NCBI GenBank assembly: GCA_029248185.1
Contig: JAQWJV010000050.1
Coordinates: 1 to 48,230 of the forward strand
Origin: Flavobacteriaceae bacterium
GTDB lineage: Bacteria; Bacteroidota; Bacteroidia; Flavobacteriales; Flavobacteriaceae
DNA length: 48,230 nt
Direction: 5' to 3'
Within the stretch, counting starts at the first letter, position 1. Every line of letters begins with the position of its first letter. Below the pieces are notes generated by a model that was given only the letters and a program-made list of their open reading frames with translations, was not told the DNA's origin and did no database searches. The position numbers were made by a program, and so were the translations under genes. This document shows positions 16,658 through 24,810 of the stretch, in pieces.

Positions 16658-17698
16658 ATGAATAAAGTTGTAACATTTGGTGAGATCATGCTTCGCCTTT
16701 CACCTCCAGGATTTTTAAGATTTTCACAAACAAATTCTTTTGATGTTGTTTATGGAGGTGGGGAATCAAATGTAGCTGTTTCCCTCGCCAACTTCGGTAT
16801 CGATGTAGATTTCGTTTCCCGATTACCCCAGAACGATTTGGGAGATTGTGCTTTAATGGAACTGCGAAAACGAGGAGTTAATACACAAAACATACTGCGT
16901 GGAGGGGATCGCCTTGGGATCTATTTTTTAGAAACCGGAGCCGTCAGTAGAGGAAGTAAAGTGGTTTATGATCGAGCGCATTCTTCTGTTTCTGAAATCC
17001 AACCCAAAATGGTAAACTGGAAAAAAGTATTTGAAGGAGTTCAGTGGTTCCACTGGACAGGGATCACACCTGCTATTTCCCAGAGTGCTGCTGACACCTG
17101 CCTTGAGGCAGTTAAGATTGCAAGTTCGCTAGGAATTACCATCTCTACTGATTTAAATTATCGTGCAAAACTTTGGAAATACGGAGGAGATCGTGAAGCA
17201 ATAATGACAGAACTCACCTCCTATTGCGATATTATTCTAGGAAATGAAGAAGATGCCGAAATGCATTTTGGCATCCAACCCGAAGGTTTAGACATCACCA
17301 CACAAGGGAATGAAGTAAAGGCGAGTGCTTTTCTTTCCGTATGTCAACAAATGATGGAAAAATTTCCAAAAGCTAAAAAAGTCATTACAACCTTGAGAGG
17401 ATCTATTTCAGCTTCGCAGAATACTTGGGCAGGAGTGCTCTACGACGGAAATATAATGTACGAAAGCCCTCAATATCAGATCACAGATATTGTTGATCGT
17501 GTTGGGGGAGGTGATTCCTTTATGGGAGGGCTCATTTATGGCTTGCTTACCTATCCTGAGAATGATCAAAATGCCTTAAACTTTGCCGTTGCAGCCTCTT
17601 GTTTAAAACACACAATAAAAGGTGATGCTAACTTAGTCAGCATCGCAGAAGTAGAAAAATTAATGAGCGGGGATGCCTCAGGCAGAGTAGCTCGATAA
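16658..17698 (+). CDS. kdgK: 2-keto-3-deoxygluconate kinase
   Basis: Phosphorylates KDG, the common product of UxuA and UxaA, to KDPG using ATP. 346 residues of the PfkB family, with MLRLSPPG and GGGESNVAVSLANFG at the sugar-binding N-terminus and the catalytic DRVGGGDSFMGGL near the C-terminus (Asp base in GGGDSF). It differs clearly from the fructokinase-like PfkB protein at 6704. The next gene is the KDPG aldolase, 8 bases away, which makes the kinase assignment nearly certain. The MLRLSPP opening is typical of Bacteroidota KDG kinases. Confidence 0.93.
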   Translation: MNKVVTFGEIMLRLSPPGFLRFSQTNSFDVVYGGGESNVAVSLANFGIDVDFVSRLPQNDLGDCALMELRKRGVNTQNILRGGDRLGIYFLETGAVSRGSKVVYDRAHSSVSEIQPKMVNWKKVFEGVQWFHWTGITPAISQSAADTCLEAVKIASSLGITISTDLNYRAKLWKYGGDREAIMTELTSYCDIILGNEEDAEMHFGIQPEGLDITTQGNEVKASAFLSVCQQMMEKFPKAKKVITTLRGSISASQNTWAGVLYDGNIMYESPQYQITDIVDRVGGGDSFMGGLIYGLLTYPENDQNALNFAVAASCLKHTIKGDANLVSIAEVEKLMSGDASGRVAR

Positions 17699-17706
17699 AA
17701 AAAAGT

Positions 17707-18372
17707 ATGGCACAATTTACAAGATTACAAGTAATCGATCAAATGCAAAAAACAGGCTTGGTTCCTCTTTTTTATCATCCAGATATTTTAATTGCTAAAC
17801 AGGTACTTCAAGCTTGTTATGAGGGTGGAGCAAGACTGCTTGAATTTACACATCGAGGGGATTTCGCTCATGAGGTATTTCGAGATCTTATCATTTTTGC
17901 TCAAGAACAGCTTCCTGAAATGATATTAGGGGTTGGCTCTATTACAGACGCTGCTTGTGCAAGTGATTATATAAAAAACGGAGCTAACTTTGTGGTAACT
18001 CCTGTTTTTAGAGAGGATATCGCCATTGTATGCAACCGTAGAAAAGTACTTTGGTCTCCTGGTTGCGGAACCCTAACAGAAATTGCAATCGCTGAAGAAC
18101 GCGGAGCAGAAATTGTAAAACTATTTCCAGGCAGTGTTTATGGTCCTGAATTTGTTAAAGCCATAAAAGGACCTCAACCCTGGACGAATATTATGCCTAC
18201 AGGAGGAGTAACTACCGCTCCTGATAATTTAAAAAGCTGGTTTGATGCAGGAGTTAGTTGTGTGGGCATGGGATCCAAGTTAATTTCAAAAGAAATTATT
18301 GAGAAAAAAGATTTTGGAACGTTAAAAACCACGGTAAATGAAGTTCTTAAATGTATCCAAAAATTAAAATAG
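17707..18372 (+). CDS. eda: 2-keto-3-deoxy-6-phosphogluconate aldolase
   Basis: Splits KDPG into pyruvate and glyceraldehyde 3-phosphate, closing the pathway. 221 residues, a class I aldolase with catalytic Glu in EFTHRG (E46) and the Schiff-base Lys in IVKLFPGS (K138). GVGSITD, VTPVF, SPGCGT and MPTGGV complete the phosphate-binding barrel. The sequence belongs to the Bacteroidota type, which is slightly longer than the 213-residue E. coli Eda. It is 6 bases upstream of the TRAP solute-binding protein gene, so catabolism and uptake are one transcript. Confidence 0.94.
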   Translation: MAQFTRLQVIDQMQKTGLVPLFYHPDILIAKQVLQACYEGGARLLEFTHRGDFAHEVFRDLIIFAQEQLPEMILGVGSITDAACASDYIKNGANFVVTPVFREDIAIVCNRRKVLWSPGCGTLTEIAIAEERGAEIVKLFPGSVYGPEFVKAIKGPQPWTNIMPTGGVTTAPDNLKSWFDAGVSCVGMGSKLISKEIIEKKDFGTLKTTVNEVLKCIQKLK

Positions 18373-18378
18373 CGCCTT

Positions 18379-19353
18379 ATGAAACCGCAGCTCTTTTTTC
18401 TTGCTCTAATTTTCTTTGTCATCTCATGTTCGGGTGAATCTAAAATACGGGTGATTCGTTTGGGTCACGGTTTGGATATAACACATTCTGTTCACCAAGC
18501 CATGCTCAAAGCGGATGAATACCTTAATGAAAATTCAAAAGGTAAAATGCGGATTCAAATTTATCCCAACCAACAATTAGGTAGCGAAAGAGAATGTTTA
18601 GAGTTACTACAAATAGGAAGCTTAGACATGACTAAAGTTTCAGGTGCAGTTATGGAAAATTTCGCTCCCAACATGCGGATTTTTGGTCTTCCTTTTCTTT
18701 TTGATGACAAAGAACATTTGTTTCGAGTGTTAGATGGACCCATTGGAAAATCATTGTTAAAAGAAGGAGAAAATTATTGGCTTAAGGGTCTAGGATATTA
18801 TGACTCAGGAAGCCGGAGTTTTTACACTCGTGATCGTCCAATCAACACTCCCAAAGATCTTGAAGGTTTGAAAATTAGAGTTCAAGAAAGTGCTTCTGCT
18901 TTTGAAATGGTCAAACAACTGGGGGGCTCACCTACTCCCATTTCTTGGGGTGAATTATACACTTCCATTCAACAAGGTGTAGTTGATGCCGCCGAAAATA
19001 ATCCTCCAAGCTTTTATCTTTCAAGACACTACGAAGTATGTAAATATTATAGTATTGATGAGCATACCATGATCCCTGACATCCTTTTGGCAAGTACGCA
19101 CTTATGGAATCGTCTGAGCCAACAAGAACAAACGTGGCTCCAAGAAGCACTTGATCGATCCATTCTGGACCAAAGAAGACTATGGACCATTTCTGAGAAC
19201 GAATCCTTACAGGCTGTAATTGATGCAGGCGTCAAAGTTACATATCCAGAAAAAAGCACTTTTCAAGAAGCAACCAAAACCATGTACGAGGACTTCAAAA
19301 AAAATCCTGCAATCGCCAGTTTAATTGATCAGATACAGAATGAAAAAAATTAG
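18379..19353 (+). CDS. TRAP transporter solute-binding lipoprotein (DctP type)
   Basis: 324 residues. The N-terminus MKPQLFFLALIFFVISC ends in a lipobox with Cys17, so it should be lipid-anchored in the periplasm rather than free. The DctP/SiaP fold is shown by GSERECLELLQIGSLDM, the GLKIRVQES motif (163-171), whose Arg167 binds the substrate carboxylate in this family, and DAAENNPPSF. Related DctP proteins bind hexuronates, which fits its place directly after eda and before UxaB/UxaA. It captures the acid sugar for the DctQM pair encoded next. The dctQ start overlaps its last codons by 14 bases. Confidence 0.9.
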   Translation: MKPQLFFLALIFFVISCSGESKIRVIRLGHGLDITHSVHQAMLKADEYLNENSKGKMRIQIYPNQQLGSERECLELLQIGSLDMTKVSGAVMENFAPNMRIFGLPFLFDDKEHLFRVLDGPIGKSLLKEGENYWLKGLGYYDSGSRSFYTRDRPINTPKDLEGLKIRVQESASAFEMVKQLGGSPTPISWGELYTSIQQGVVDAAENNPPSFYLSRHYEVCKYYSIDEHTMIPDILLASTHLWNRLSQQEQTWLQEALDRSILDQRRLWTISENESLQAVIDAGVKVTYPEKSTFQEATKTMYEDFKKNPAIASLIDQIQNEKN

Positions 19354-19798
19354 AACTCAAGTTGATCGCTTTGTTGGGAAACTACTGGTACTTATCTTAG
19401 GTATTATGGTAATTAATGTATTATGGCAAGTATTTAGCAGATATTTCACCGATAACCCAAGCTCGTTTACAGATGAATTAGCACGATATTTAATGATGTG
19501 GTTGGGCATACTTGGGGCAGCATATGTTGGAGGAAGAAATGAACATGTTGCCATTGACTTTTTTGCCAAAAAAACTAGTCCTAAAATACAAAAGTGGCTA
19601 AAAGGGTTGATCTCACTGAGTATTATCACTTTTGCGTCACTAGGATTTGTTATTGGTGGAGGTCGGCTGGTATACATCACAATGAAATTACAGCAATATT
19701 CCCCATCCCTTCAAATTCCACTTGCCTTGGTTTACGCTGTTGTACCCATTAGCGGATTACTCCTCATTTTTTATAAAATCACTCCAAACTCAGAATAA
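19340..19798 (+). CDS. TRAP transporter small membrane subunit (DctQ type)
   Basis: 152 residues from the ATG at 19340, which gives MKKIRTQVDRF. A longer reading from 19325 adds only five residues and is less likely. Four hydrophobic segments are visible, with the DctQ features VNVLWQVFSRY, the LARYLMMWLGILGAAY stretch, and VAIDFF in the second half. It bridges the lipoprotein DctP and the large DctM subunit in the inner membrane. Its start overlaps the dctP end by 14 bases, and its stop is 3 bases before dctM, so translation of the three subunits is coupled. Confidence 0.9.
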   Translation: MKKIRTQVDRFVGKLLVLILGIMVINVLWQVFSRYFTDNPSSFTDELARYLMMWLGILGAAYVGGRNEHVAIDFFAKKTSPKIQKWLKGLISLSIITFASLGFVIGGGRLVYITMKLQQYSPSLQIPLALVYAVVPISGLLLIFYKITPNSE

Positions 19799-19801
19799 GT
19801 C

Positions 19802-21097
19802 ATGGAAATATTACCCGTTATTATCCTTGTTTTAAGTTTTATATTTTTTATCAGTATTGGTACACCGGTGGCTTGGAGTATCGCCCTTTCATCACTGCTT
19901 ACAATTATAGTTTCCATCCCCATGCTACCGGCAGTTACAACCATAGCTCAAAGAATGGCCACAGGACTCGATAGCTTTGCATTATTAGCCATTCCTTTTT
20001 TTATTCTTTCTGGGCAACTTATGACGCATGGCGGAATTGCTGATCGATTGATTGGATTTGCAAAAACAATTGTTGGCGCTTTCCCCGGTGGGTTGGCTCT
20101 AATTAATATTATTTCGGCGATGCTTATGGGAGCCATTGCTGGCTCTGCCATGGCCTCAGCATCGGCTATGGGGAGTATTCTAGGCCCAGAAATGGAAAAG
20201 GAGGGGTATGCAAAAGAATACGGGGCAGCTGTAAATATAACCTCAGCAACTATTGGTCTTATTATCCCACCGAGTAATGTACTTATTGTCTATTCATTAG
20301 CCAGTGGGGGCGTCTCCATAGCAGCCTTGTTTTTAGCAGGCTATATTCCGGGTATAATAACGGGGATCTTTCTTATGATTGTAGCTGGTATTTGGGCAAA
20401 AAAACATCATTACAAGACCTTTGAAAGGAGTTCCGTTAAAGAAATTTTCAGGACGTTTATTACTGCATTTCCAAGTTTATTATTACTCTTTATTGTTATT
20501 GGTGGAATTGTCTCCGGTTTTTTCACTGCTACGGAAGCGTCGGCAATCGCAGTGCTGTACACCCTTATTTTGGGAGTTGTTTATAAAGAAATTAAACTAG
20601 ATGACCTTCCTAAAATTTTACTTGAATCTGCAAAAACAAGTGCTGTAGTCATGCTTCTCATTGCCGCTTCCATGAGCATGTCTTGGGTTATGTCTTATGA
20701 AAATATTCCCCAAAATCTGAGTGATTTTTTATTGAATATTAGCGATAATAAAATCATCATTTTACTGATCATAAATTTTTTACTTCTTTTTGTGGGCGTA
20801 TTCATGGATATGACTCCAGCAGTTTTAATCTTCACTCCTATTTTTTTGCCTGTAGTCAAAACATTGGGAATTGATCCTATACAATTCGGAATCATTATGG
20901 TCCTCAATCTTTGCATAGGGTTGTGTACTCCACCGGTAGGTTCCGTATTATTTGTCGGAATTGGAATTGCAAAGACGAGTATTGAAAAAGTAATTCGCCC
21001 TTTACTCCCTATGTTTTTCGCAATGGTTTTTGCATTAATCTTAATAACATTTATCCCACAAATCACCTTGTGGTTACCCCAAATATTTGATTTTTAA
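19802..21097 (+). CDS. TRAP transporter large permease (DctM type)
   Basis: 431 residues with about 12 hydrophobic segments, the standard DctM length. It is the sodium-driven channel subunit of the tripartite system. Family motifs include FILSGQLMTHGGIADRLIGFA, the GSAMASASAMGSILGPEM loop, the TIGLIIPPSNVLIVYSLASG helix break, and the C-terminal NLCIGLCTPPVGSVLFVG re-entrant motif. With DctP and DctQ it should import hexuronates against a gradient. A TRAP importer inside a Bacteroidota uronate locus is less usual than an MFS hexuronate permease. Confidence 0.93.
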   Translation: MEILPVIILVLSFIFFISIGTPVAWSIALSSLLTIIVSIPMLPAVTTIAQRMATGLDSFALLAIPFFILSGQLMTHGGIADRLIGFAKTIVGAFPGGLALINIISAMLMGAIAGSAMASASAMGSILGPEMEKEGYAKEYGAAVNITSATIGLIIPPSNVLIVYSLASGGVSIAALFLAGYIPGIITGIFLMIVAGIWAKKHHYKTFERSSVKEIFRTFITAFPSLLLLFIVIGGIVSGFFTATEASAIAVLYTLILGVVYKEIKLDDLPKILLESAKTSAVVMLLIAASMSMSWVMSYENIPQNLSDFLLNISDNKIIILLIINFLLLFVGVFMDMTPAVLIFTPIFLPVVKTLGIDPIQFGIIMVLNLCIGLCTPPVGSVLFVGIGIAKTSIEKVIRPLLPMFFAMVFALILITFIPQITLWLPQIFDF

Positions 21098-21121
21098 TAG
21101 AATTTAATTTCAGAAATATCC

Positions 21122-22549
21122 GTGAATTTTAACGCTAATTTAAACATAAGAATTCTACAATTTGGAGAAGGCAATTTCCTAAGAGCTTTTATTGGTGATT
21201 TAGTTGACGAATTAAATTCTAAGACTATTTTCAATGGAGGGATTGTGGTTGTGCAACCTATTCCTAAGGGTTTGGTTAATCTTATTGAAAGTCAAAAAGG
21301 AGTTTATACTTTATTTTTAAATGGAATTGAAAATGGAGAAACGATTCAGAGGCATAAAAGAATAGATTCTATAGTGGCTTGTAATAACCCTTATGAAGAC
21401 TTTTCCTCTTTTTTAAAATTAGCCCATATTGATTCTTTTCATTTCATCGTATCCAATACGACAGAAGCTGGAATTACTTATGACCCTGATGATCAATTTC
21501 TAGATCGTCCTCCTAATAGTTTCCCCGCAAAACTAACCCGATGGCTTTGGGAACGATGGTTTCATTTTCAGGGAAATAAAAATGCAGGGGTTTCCATTAT
21601 TCCGTGTGAATTAATTAACAATAATGCCGATACACTAAAAGAAATTATTTTTAAATATGTCAAAGTTTGGGCATTAGAATCCGCCTTTTCCGATTGGTTA
21701 AAAAATACTTGCACTTTTCACAACTCTTTAGTCGATCGAATTGTTAGAGGGTATCCAAAAGAAAATGAAGCATCTTTTAAGTCATTGACATCATTTAACG
21801 ATCAATTGATGGTGGTTGCTGAACCATTTTTTCAATGGGTGATCGAAGGGAATGAGAAAATTAAAGCAAAACTCCCGCTAAGCAATATTGACTTGCAGGT
21901 AAAAATAGTTGAAAATATACAATCTTACCGAACTAGGAAGGTTCGTATTTTAAATGGTGCACACACTTCTATTGTTTCACTTTCCCTATTATATGGAAAT
22001 AGTACTGTTTTAGAAACTATGGAAAATGAGTTTACAAAAAACTTTATTAAAGCTGCTGTATTCGAGGAAATTGTACCGTACTTGGAAGGAGATATCTCAG
22101 AAGGAGGTCGCTTTGCAAATGCAGTATTTGAAAGATTCAAAAACCCTTTTGTCGATCATTATTTAGAAAGTATAGTACTAAATTCAATATCAAAATTTAA
22201 AGTTAGGGTTCTACCCAGTATACTAATATACAATCAAGTAACGGGTAAACAACCCCTTTATTTATCTTTTGCATTTGCCTGTTTGATTCGTTTCTACAAA
22301 AGAACTTGGGAAGGAAAAAAATTACCCATACAGGAGAATCCAAATCAAAGTGCTATTTTTATTTCTGCTTGGAATAACGAAAATATTCACAATACTGTTG
22401 TGGATATATTAAAAGAACAGCAACTTTGGGATCAAGATTTGAGCTTAGACACAGAACTAGTAAATCTTATAGAAACTGCATTAATTGCAGTAGAATTAGA
22501 GGGAATTGAAAAAGGATTTCAAACCTATTTAAAAGCACAACAACAATGA
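21122..22549 (+). CDS. uxaB: tagaturonate (altronate) oxidoreductase
   Basis: Reduces D-tagaturonate to D-altronate with NADH in the galacturonate arm. 475 residues of the long-chain mannitol-dehydrogenase family (E. coli UxaB 483). The Rossmann entry ILQFGEGNFLRAF is near 11-23. The catalytic K-x4-N-x2-H pattern is K273, N278, H281 in KVRILNGAH. The start is a GTG at 21122; no ATG is available between the preceding in-frame stop (21098) and the conserved FGEGNF segment. Its end overlaps uxaA by 4 bases (ATGA), so the two are coupled. Fructuronate reductases of the same family are similar, but the uxaA neighbour decides the call. Confidence 0.9.
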   Translation: MNFNANLNIRILQFGEGNFLRAFIGDLVDELNSKTIFNGGIVVVQPIPKGLVNLIESQKGVYTLFLNGIENGETIQRHKRIDSIVACNNPYEDFSSFLKLAHIDSFHFIVSNTTEAGITYDPDDQFLDRPPNSFPAKLTRWLWERWFHFQGNKNAGVSIIPCELINNNADTLKEIIFKYVKVWALESAFSDWLKNTCTFHNSLVDRIVRGYPKENEASFKSLTSFNDQLMVVAEPFFQWVIEGNEKIKAKLPLSNIDLQVKIVENIQSYRTRKVRILNGAHTSIVSLSLLYGNSTVLETMENEFTKNFIKAAVFEEIVPYLEGDISEGGRFANAVFERFKNPFVDHYLESIVLNSISKFKVRVLPSILIYNQVTGKQPLYLSFAFACLIRFYKRTWEGKKLPIQENPNQSAIFISAWNNENIHNTVVDILKEQQLWDQDLSLDTELVNLIETALIAVELEGIEKGFQTYLKAQQQ

Positions 22550-24174
22550 GTATACCTGCACAAGCTTTACAAATTAATTCCAATGATAATGTGGCAGTTG
22601 CGCTCATTGATATCTCAAATAACACATCAATTCATCTGGGTTCAGAAAAAATCATTGCGCAAGAAGAAATACCTATCAAACATAAATTGGCTCTAATAGA
22701 TCTTGATAAAGGGATGTCAATCTACATGTACGGAGTTTTGGTTGGAAAAGCCACTGAATACATCCCTAAGGGTGGGCTTTTAACTACAGAAAATGTGATT
22801 CATCAAACCGAAAAAGTAAAGGAGAAAAATAGAGATTCTCCCTGGAAAGCTCCCGATGTTTCCAGATGGAAAGATCGAACTTTTATGGGATATCATCGCT
22901 CGGATGGACAAGTAGGAACGGATAATATTTGGCTCTTTTTCCCTTTAGTTTTTTGCGAAAATAGAAACATTCAAACGCTTAAGACTATTTTTGAAAAGGA
23001 ATTTGATCGCCCAAAAAAAGATCCAAATCAACAACTTTTAAGTAATCTAATTAACGGAAAAGAAGACAATCCAAAAAAATCGATTCCTGAAAATGAGCCA
23101 AAAAAACACCCTTTAAATAATATTAAAGTACGATTCATTACCCATCAAGGAGGCTGTGGTGGAACAAGACAAGATGCAGATTCATTAGCCCGATTATTGG
23201 CGGGTTATGTGAATAACCCCAATGTTGCTGGAGCTACAGTCTTGAGTTTGGGATGCCAACATTTAGAAGTTAAATTATTTGAAACTGCTTTAAAAGAAAT
23301 CAATCCTTCTTTTGACAAGCCAATCCTAATGTACGATCAACAAAAGTTAGGGACTACAGAAAACTTTTTAAGCACCATAATTACGGACTCATTTAAAGCC
23401 ATAAAAAAGGCAAATTCAATTGAACGCAAAGATGCTCCCCTTGATAAACTCACTATTGGATTGGAGTGCGGAGGATCCGACGGATTTTCTGGAATTACAG
23501 CCAATCCTACTTTAGGGAGAGTGAGTGACCTTTTGGCTGCTCTTGGTGGAAAAACAATCTTATCTGAATTTCCTGAATTGTGTGGCGTAGAACAAGAAAT
23601 TGCCAATCGATGTGAAACGAAGATTCTAGCCAATAAATTCCTTTCATTGATGAATCAATATGAGAGTACTGCAATTAGAGCTGGTTCTGGTTTTGATATG
23701 AATCCTTCGCCAGGAAACATCAAAGACGGGCTGATTACCGATGCCATAAAATCTGCTGGAGCAGCAAAAAAATCTGGAAATTCTCCAATTCGTGATATTT
23801 TAGATTATACAGAATATGTCAAAGAAAAAGGGGTTTCACTACTCTGTACTCCTGGAAATGATGTTGAAAGCACTACGGCTATGGCAGGGTCTGGAGCGAA
23901 TGTGATTTTGTTTACAACAGGATTGGGTACACCCACAGGAAATCCGATAACTCCCGTAATTAAAATTGCCACTAATACAAGCTTAGCAGAAAAAATGCCC
24001 GATATCATCGATTTTAATTGTGGAACGATGATTACAGAAAACCATGATTTGGAAACCCTAGGGGATCTTCTCTTAGAACAAATTATCCAAACTGCAAGTG
24101 GAACAAAACAAACAAAAACCTCAATATTAAAACAGCAAGACTTTATTCCATGGAAGAGAGGGGTGTCTTTATAA
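22546..24174 (+). CDS. uxaA: altronate dehydratase
   Basis: Dehydrates D-altronate to KDG. 542 residues, longer than E. coli UxaA (495). An N-terminal SAF-type domain (about 1-90) leads to the catalytic module with FMGYHRSDGQVGTDNIW, the GGCGGTRQDA loop, the LECGGSDGFSGITANP segment and GTPTGNPITPVIKIATN, the iron-binding core of the family. A lysine-rich insert at about 155-190 (KKDPNQQ to PKKHPLNN) separates the early beta-sheet from the core and accounts for part of the extra length. It is the last gene of the plus-strand block. No clear terminator follows. Confidence 0.93.
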   Translation: MSIPAQALQINSNDNVAVALIDISNNTSIHLGSEKIIAQEEIPIKHKLALIDLDKGMSIYMYGVLVGKATEYIPKGGLLTTENVIHQTEKVKEKNRDSPWKAPDVSRWKDRTFMGYHRSDGQVGTDNIWLFFPLVFCENRNIQTLKTIFEKEFDRPKKDPNQQLLSNLINGKEDNPKKSIPENEPKKHPLNNIKVRFITHQGGCGGTRQDADSLARLLAGYVNNPNVAGATVLSLGCQHLEVKLFETALKEINPSFDKPILMYDQQKLGTTENFLSTIITDSFKAIKKANSIERKDAPLDKLTIGLECGGSDGFSGITANPTLGRVSDLLAALGGKTILSEFPELCGVEQEIANRCETKILANKFLSLMNQYESTAIRAGSGFDMNPSPGNIKDGLITDAIKSAGAAKKSGNSPIRDILDYTEYVKEKGVSLLCTPGNDVESTTAMAGSGANVILFTTGLGTPTGNPITPVIKIATNTSLAEKMPDIIDFNCGTMITENHDLETLGDLLLEQIIQTASGTKQTKTSILKQQDFIPWKRGVSL

Positions 24175-24226
24175 CAAAAATGTAATAAAATAAAAAACCT
24201 CAACTCACTTTAAAAACAGCATTTAA

Positions 24227-24337
24227 ATAAGTAACTTTAAAATTGGAAGAGTTCCTGAATGGGAAACAACAAATATGCTCACTAAGTATGGTTTAACCAA
24301 CGCTGCATTAAAAATGGCTAGAGAGGAAACTAAGTAA
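24227..24337 (+). pseudogene. unidentified 36-codon 3' remnant
   Basis: Between uxaA and the DUF983 gene, one plus-strand frame is open for 36 codons and ends TAA at 24335-24337. It reads IGRVPEWETTNMLTKYGLTN followed by ALKMAREETK, with natural-looking composition. There is no start codon and a stop lies immediately upstream (24224-24226). I read it as the C-terminal tail of a lost gene but cannot name the family. Confidence 0.2.
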
Positions 24338-24368
24338 CCACAATCACACTAAATAATTATTGCTTTAA

Positions 24369-24376
24369 TACCTTTG
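24369..24376 (+). promoter_or_regulatory. TAnnTTTG -7 element before the DUF983 gene
   Basis: TACCTTTG matches the Bacteroidota -7 consensus exactly. A transcript starting 6-8 bases later would include the putative ATC start at 24391 and the ATG at 24454. No good -33 element is visible. Confidence 0.3.
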
Positions 24377-24453
24377 AAAAAAGAACTAAAATCAAAAAGA
24401 CTAAAATCTACAGCCTCCTTTTTTTAAAATCCCCAAGATGCAGAGAGGGTAAA

Positions 24454-24783
24454 ATGCTAGTGTCGCATCCTTACAATATCTCTAAATTTAATAAGGTTAA
24501 AGAGCATTGCGACCATTGTCAATTAAAATTTAAAATTGAACCCAGCTTTTTCTATGGATCCATGTATGTTTCCTATGGCTTAGGAGTGGGAATTAGTATT
24601 GCACTTTATATCATTCAGCTTTTGATGGGATTAGACCTTGGAATGATTCCTGTTTTTATTCTGATCACCACATCTTTAATTCTATTAATGCCCTATATCA
24701 ATGCCCTCTCAAAAATCATTTGGGCCAACTTTTTTTTTCGATATGATCCCTCCTTCAAATCAAAGAAAAACAAAATTGATTAG
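24454..24783 (+). CDS. DUF983 membrane protein, start codon apparently lost
   Basis: 109 residues from the first ATG. Two transmembrane helices (about 38-58 and 63-83) and the sequence EHCDHCQLKFKIEPSFFYGS mark the DUF983 family, small zinc-ribbon membrane proteins of unknown role. Family members normally begin earlier, with K-x-x-K-x-YS and a CPRC motif. That stretch is encoded here in frame upstream (24391-24453: KKTKIYSLLFLKSPRCREGK), but the expected ATG is ATC and the first Cys is Ser. So either a non-standard ATC start is used, or the annotated ATG yields a shortened protein without half of its zinc ribbon. Confidence 0.7.
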   Translation: MLVSHPYNISKFNKVKEHCDHCQLKFKIEPSFFYGSMYVSYGLGVGISIALYIIQLLMGLDLGMIPVFILITTSLILLMPYINALSKIIWANFFFRYDPSFKSKKNKID

Positions 24784-24788
24784 TTTTG
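24781..24788 (+). promoter_or_regulatory. TAnnTTTG -7 element before the decarboxylase gene
   Basis: TAGTTTTG matches the -7 consensus exactly and lies 22 bases before the ATG at 24811. It overlaps the stop codon of the DUF983 gene. Confidence 0.35.
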
Positions 24789-24810
24789 AGTCTTAAAAAA
24801 TCTATTGTCG

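Noticed and set aside
4974-24174. A classical polysaccharide utilisation locus
   Set aside because: No intact SusC/SusD, polysaccharide lyase or glycoside hydrolase is present; only a TonB receptor tail remains.
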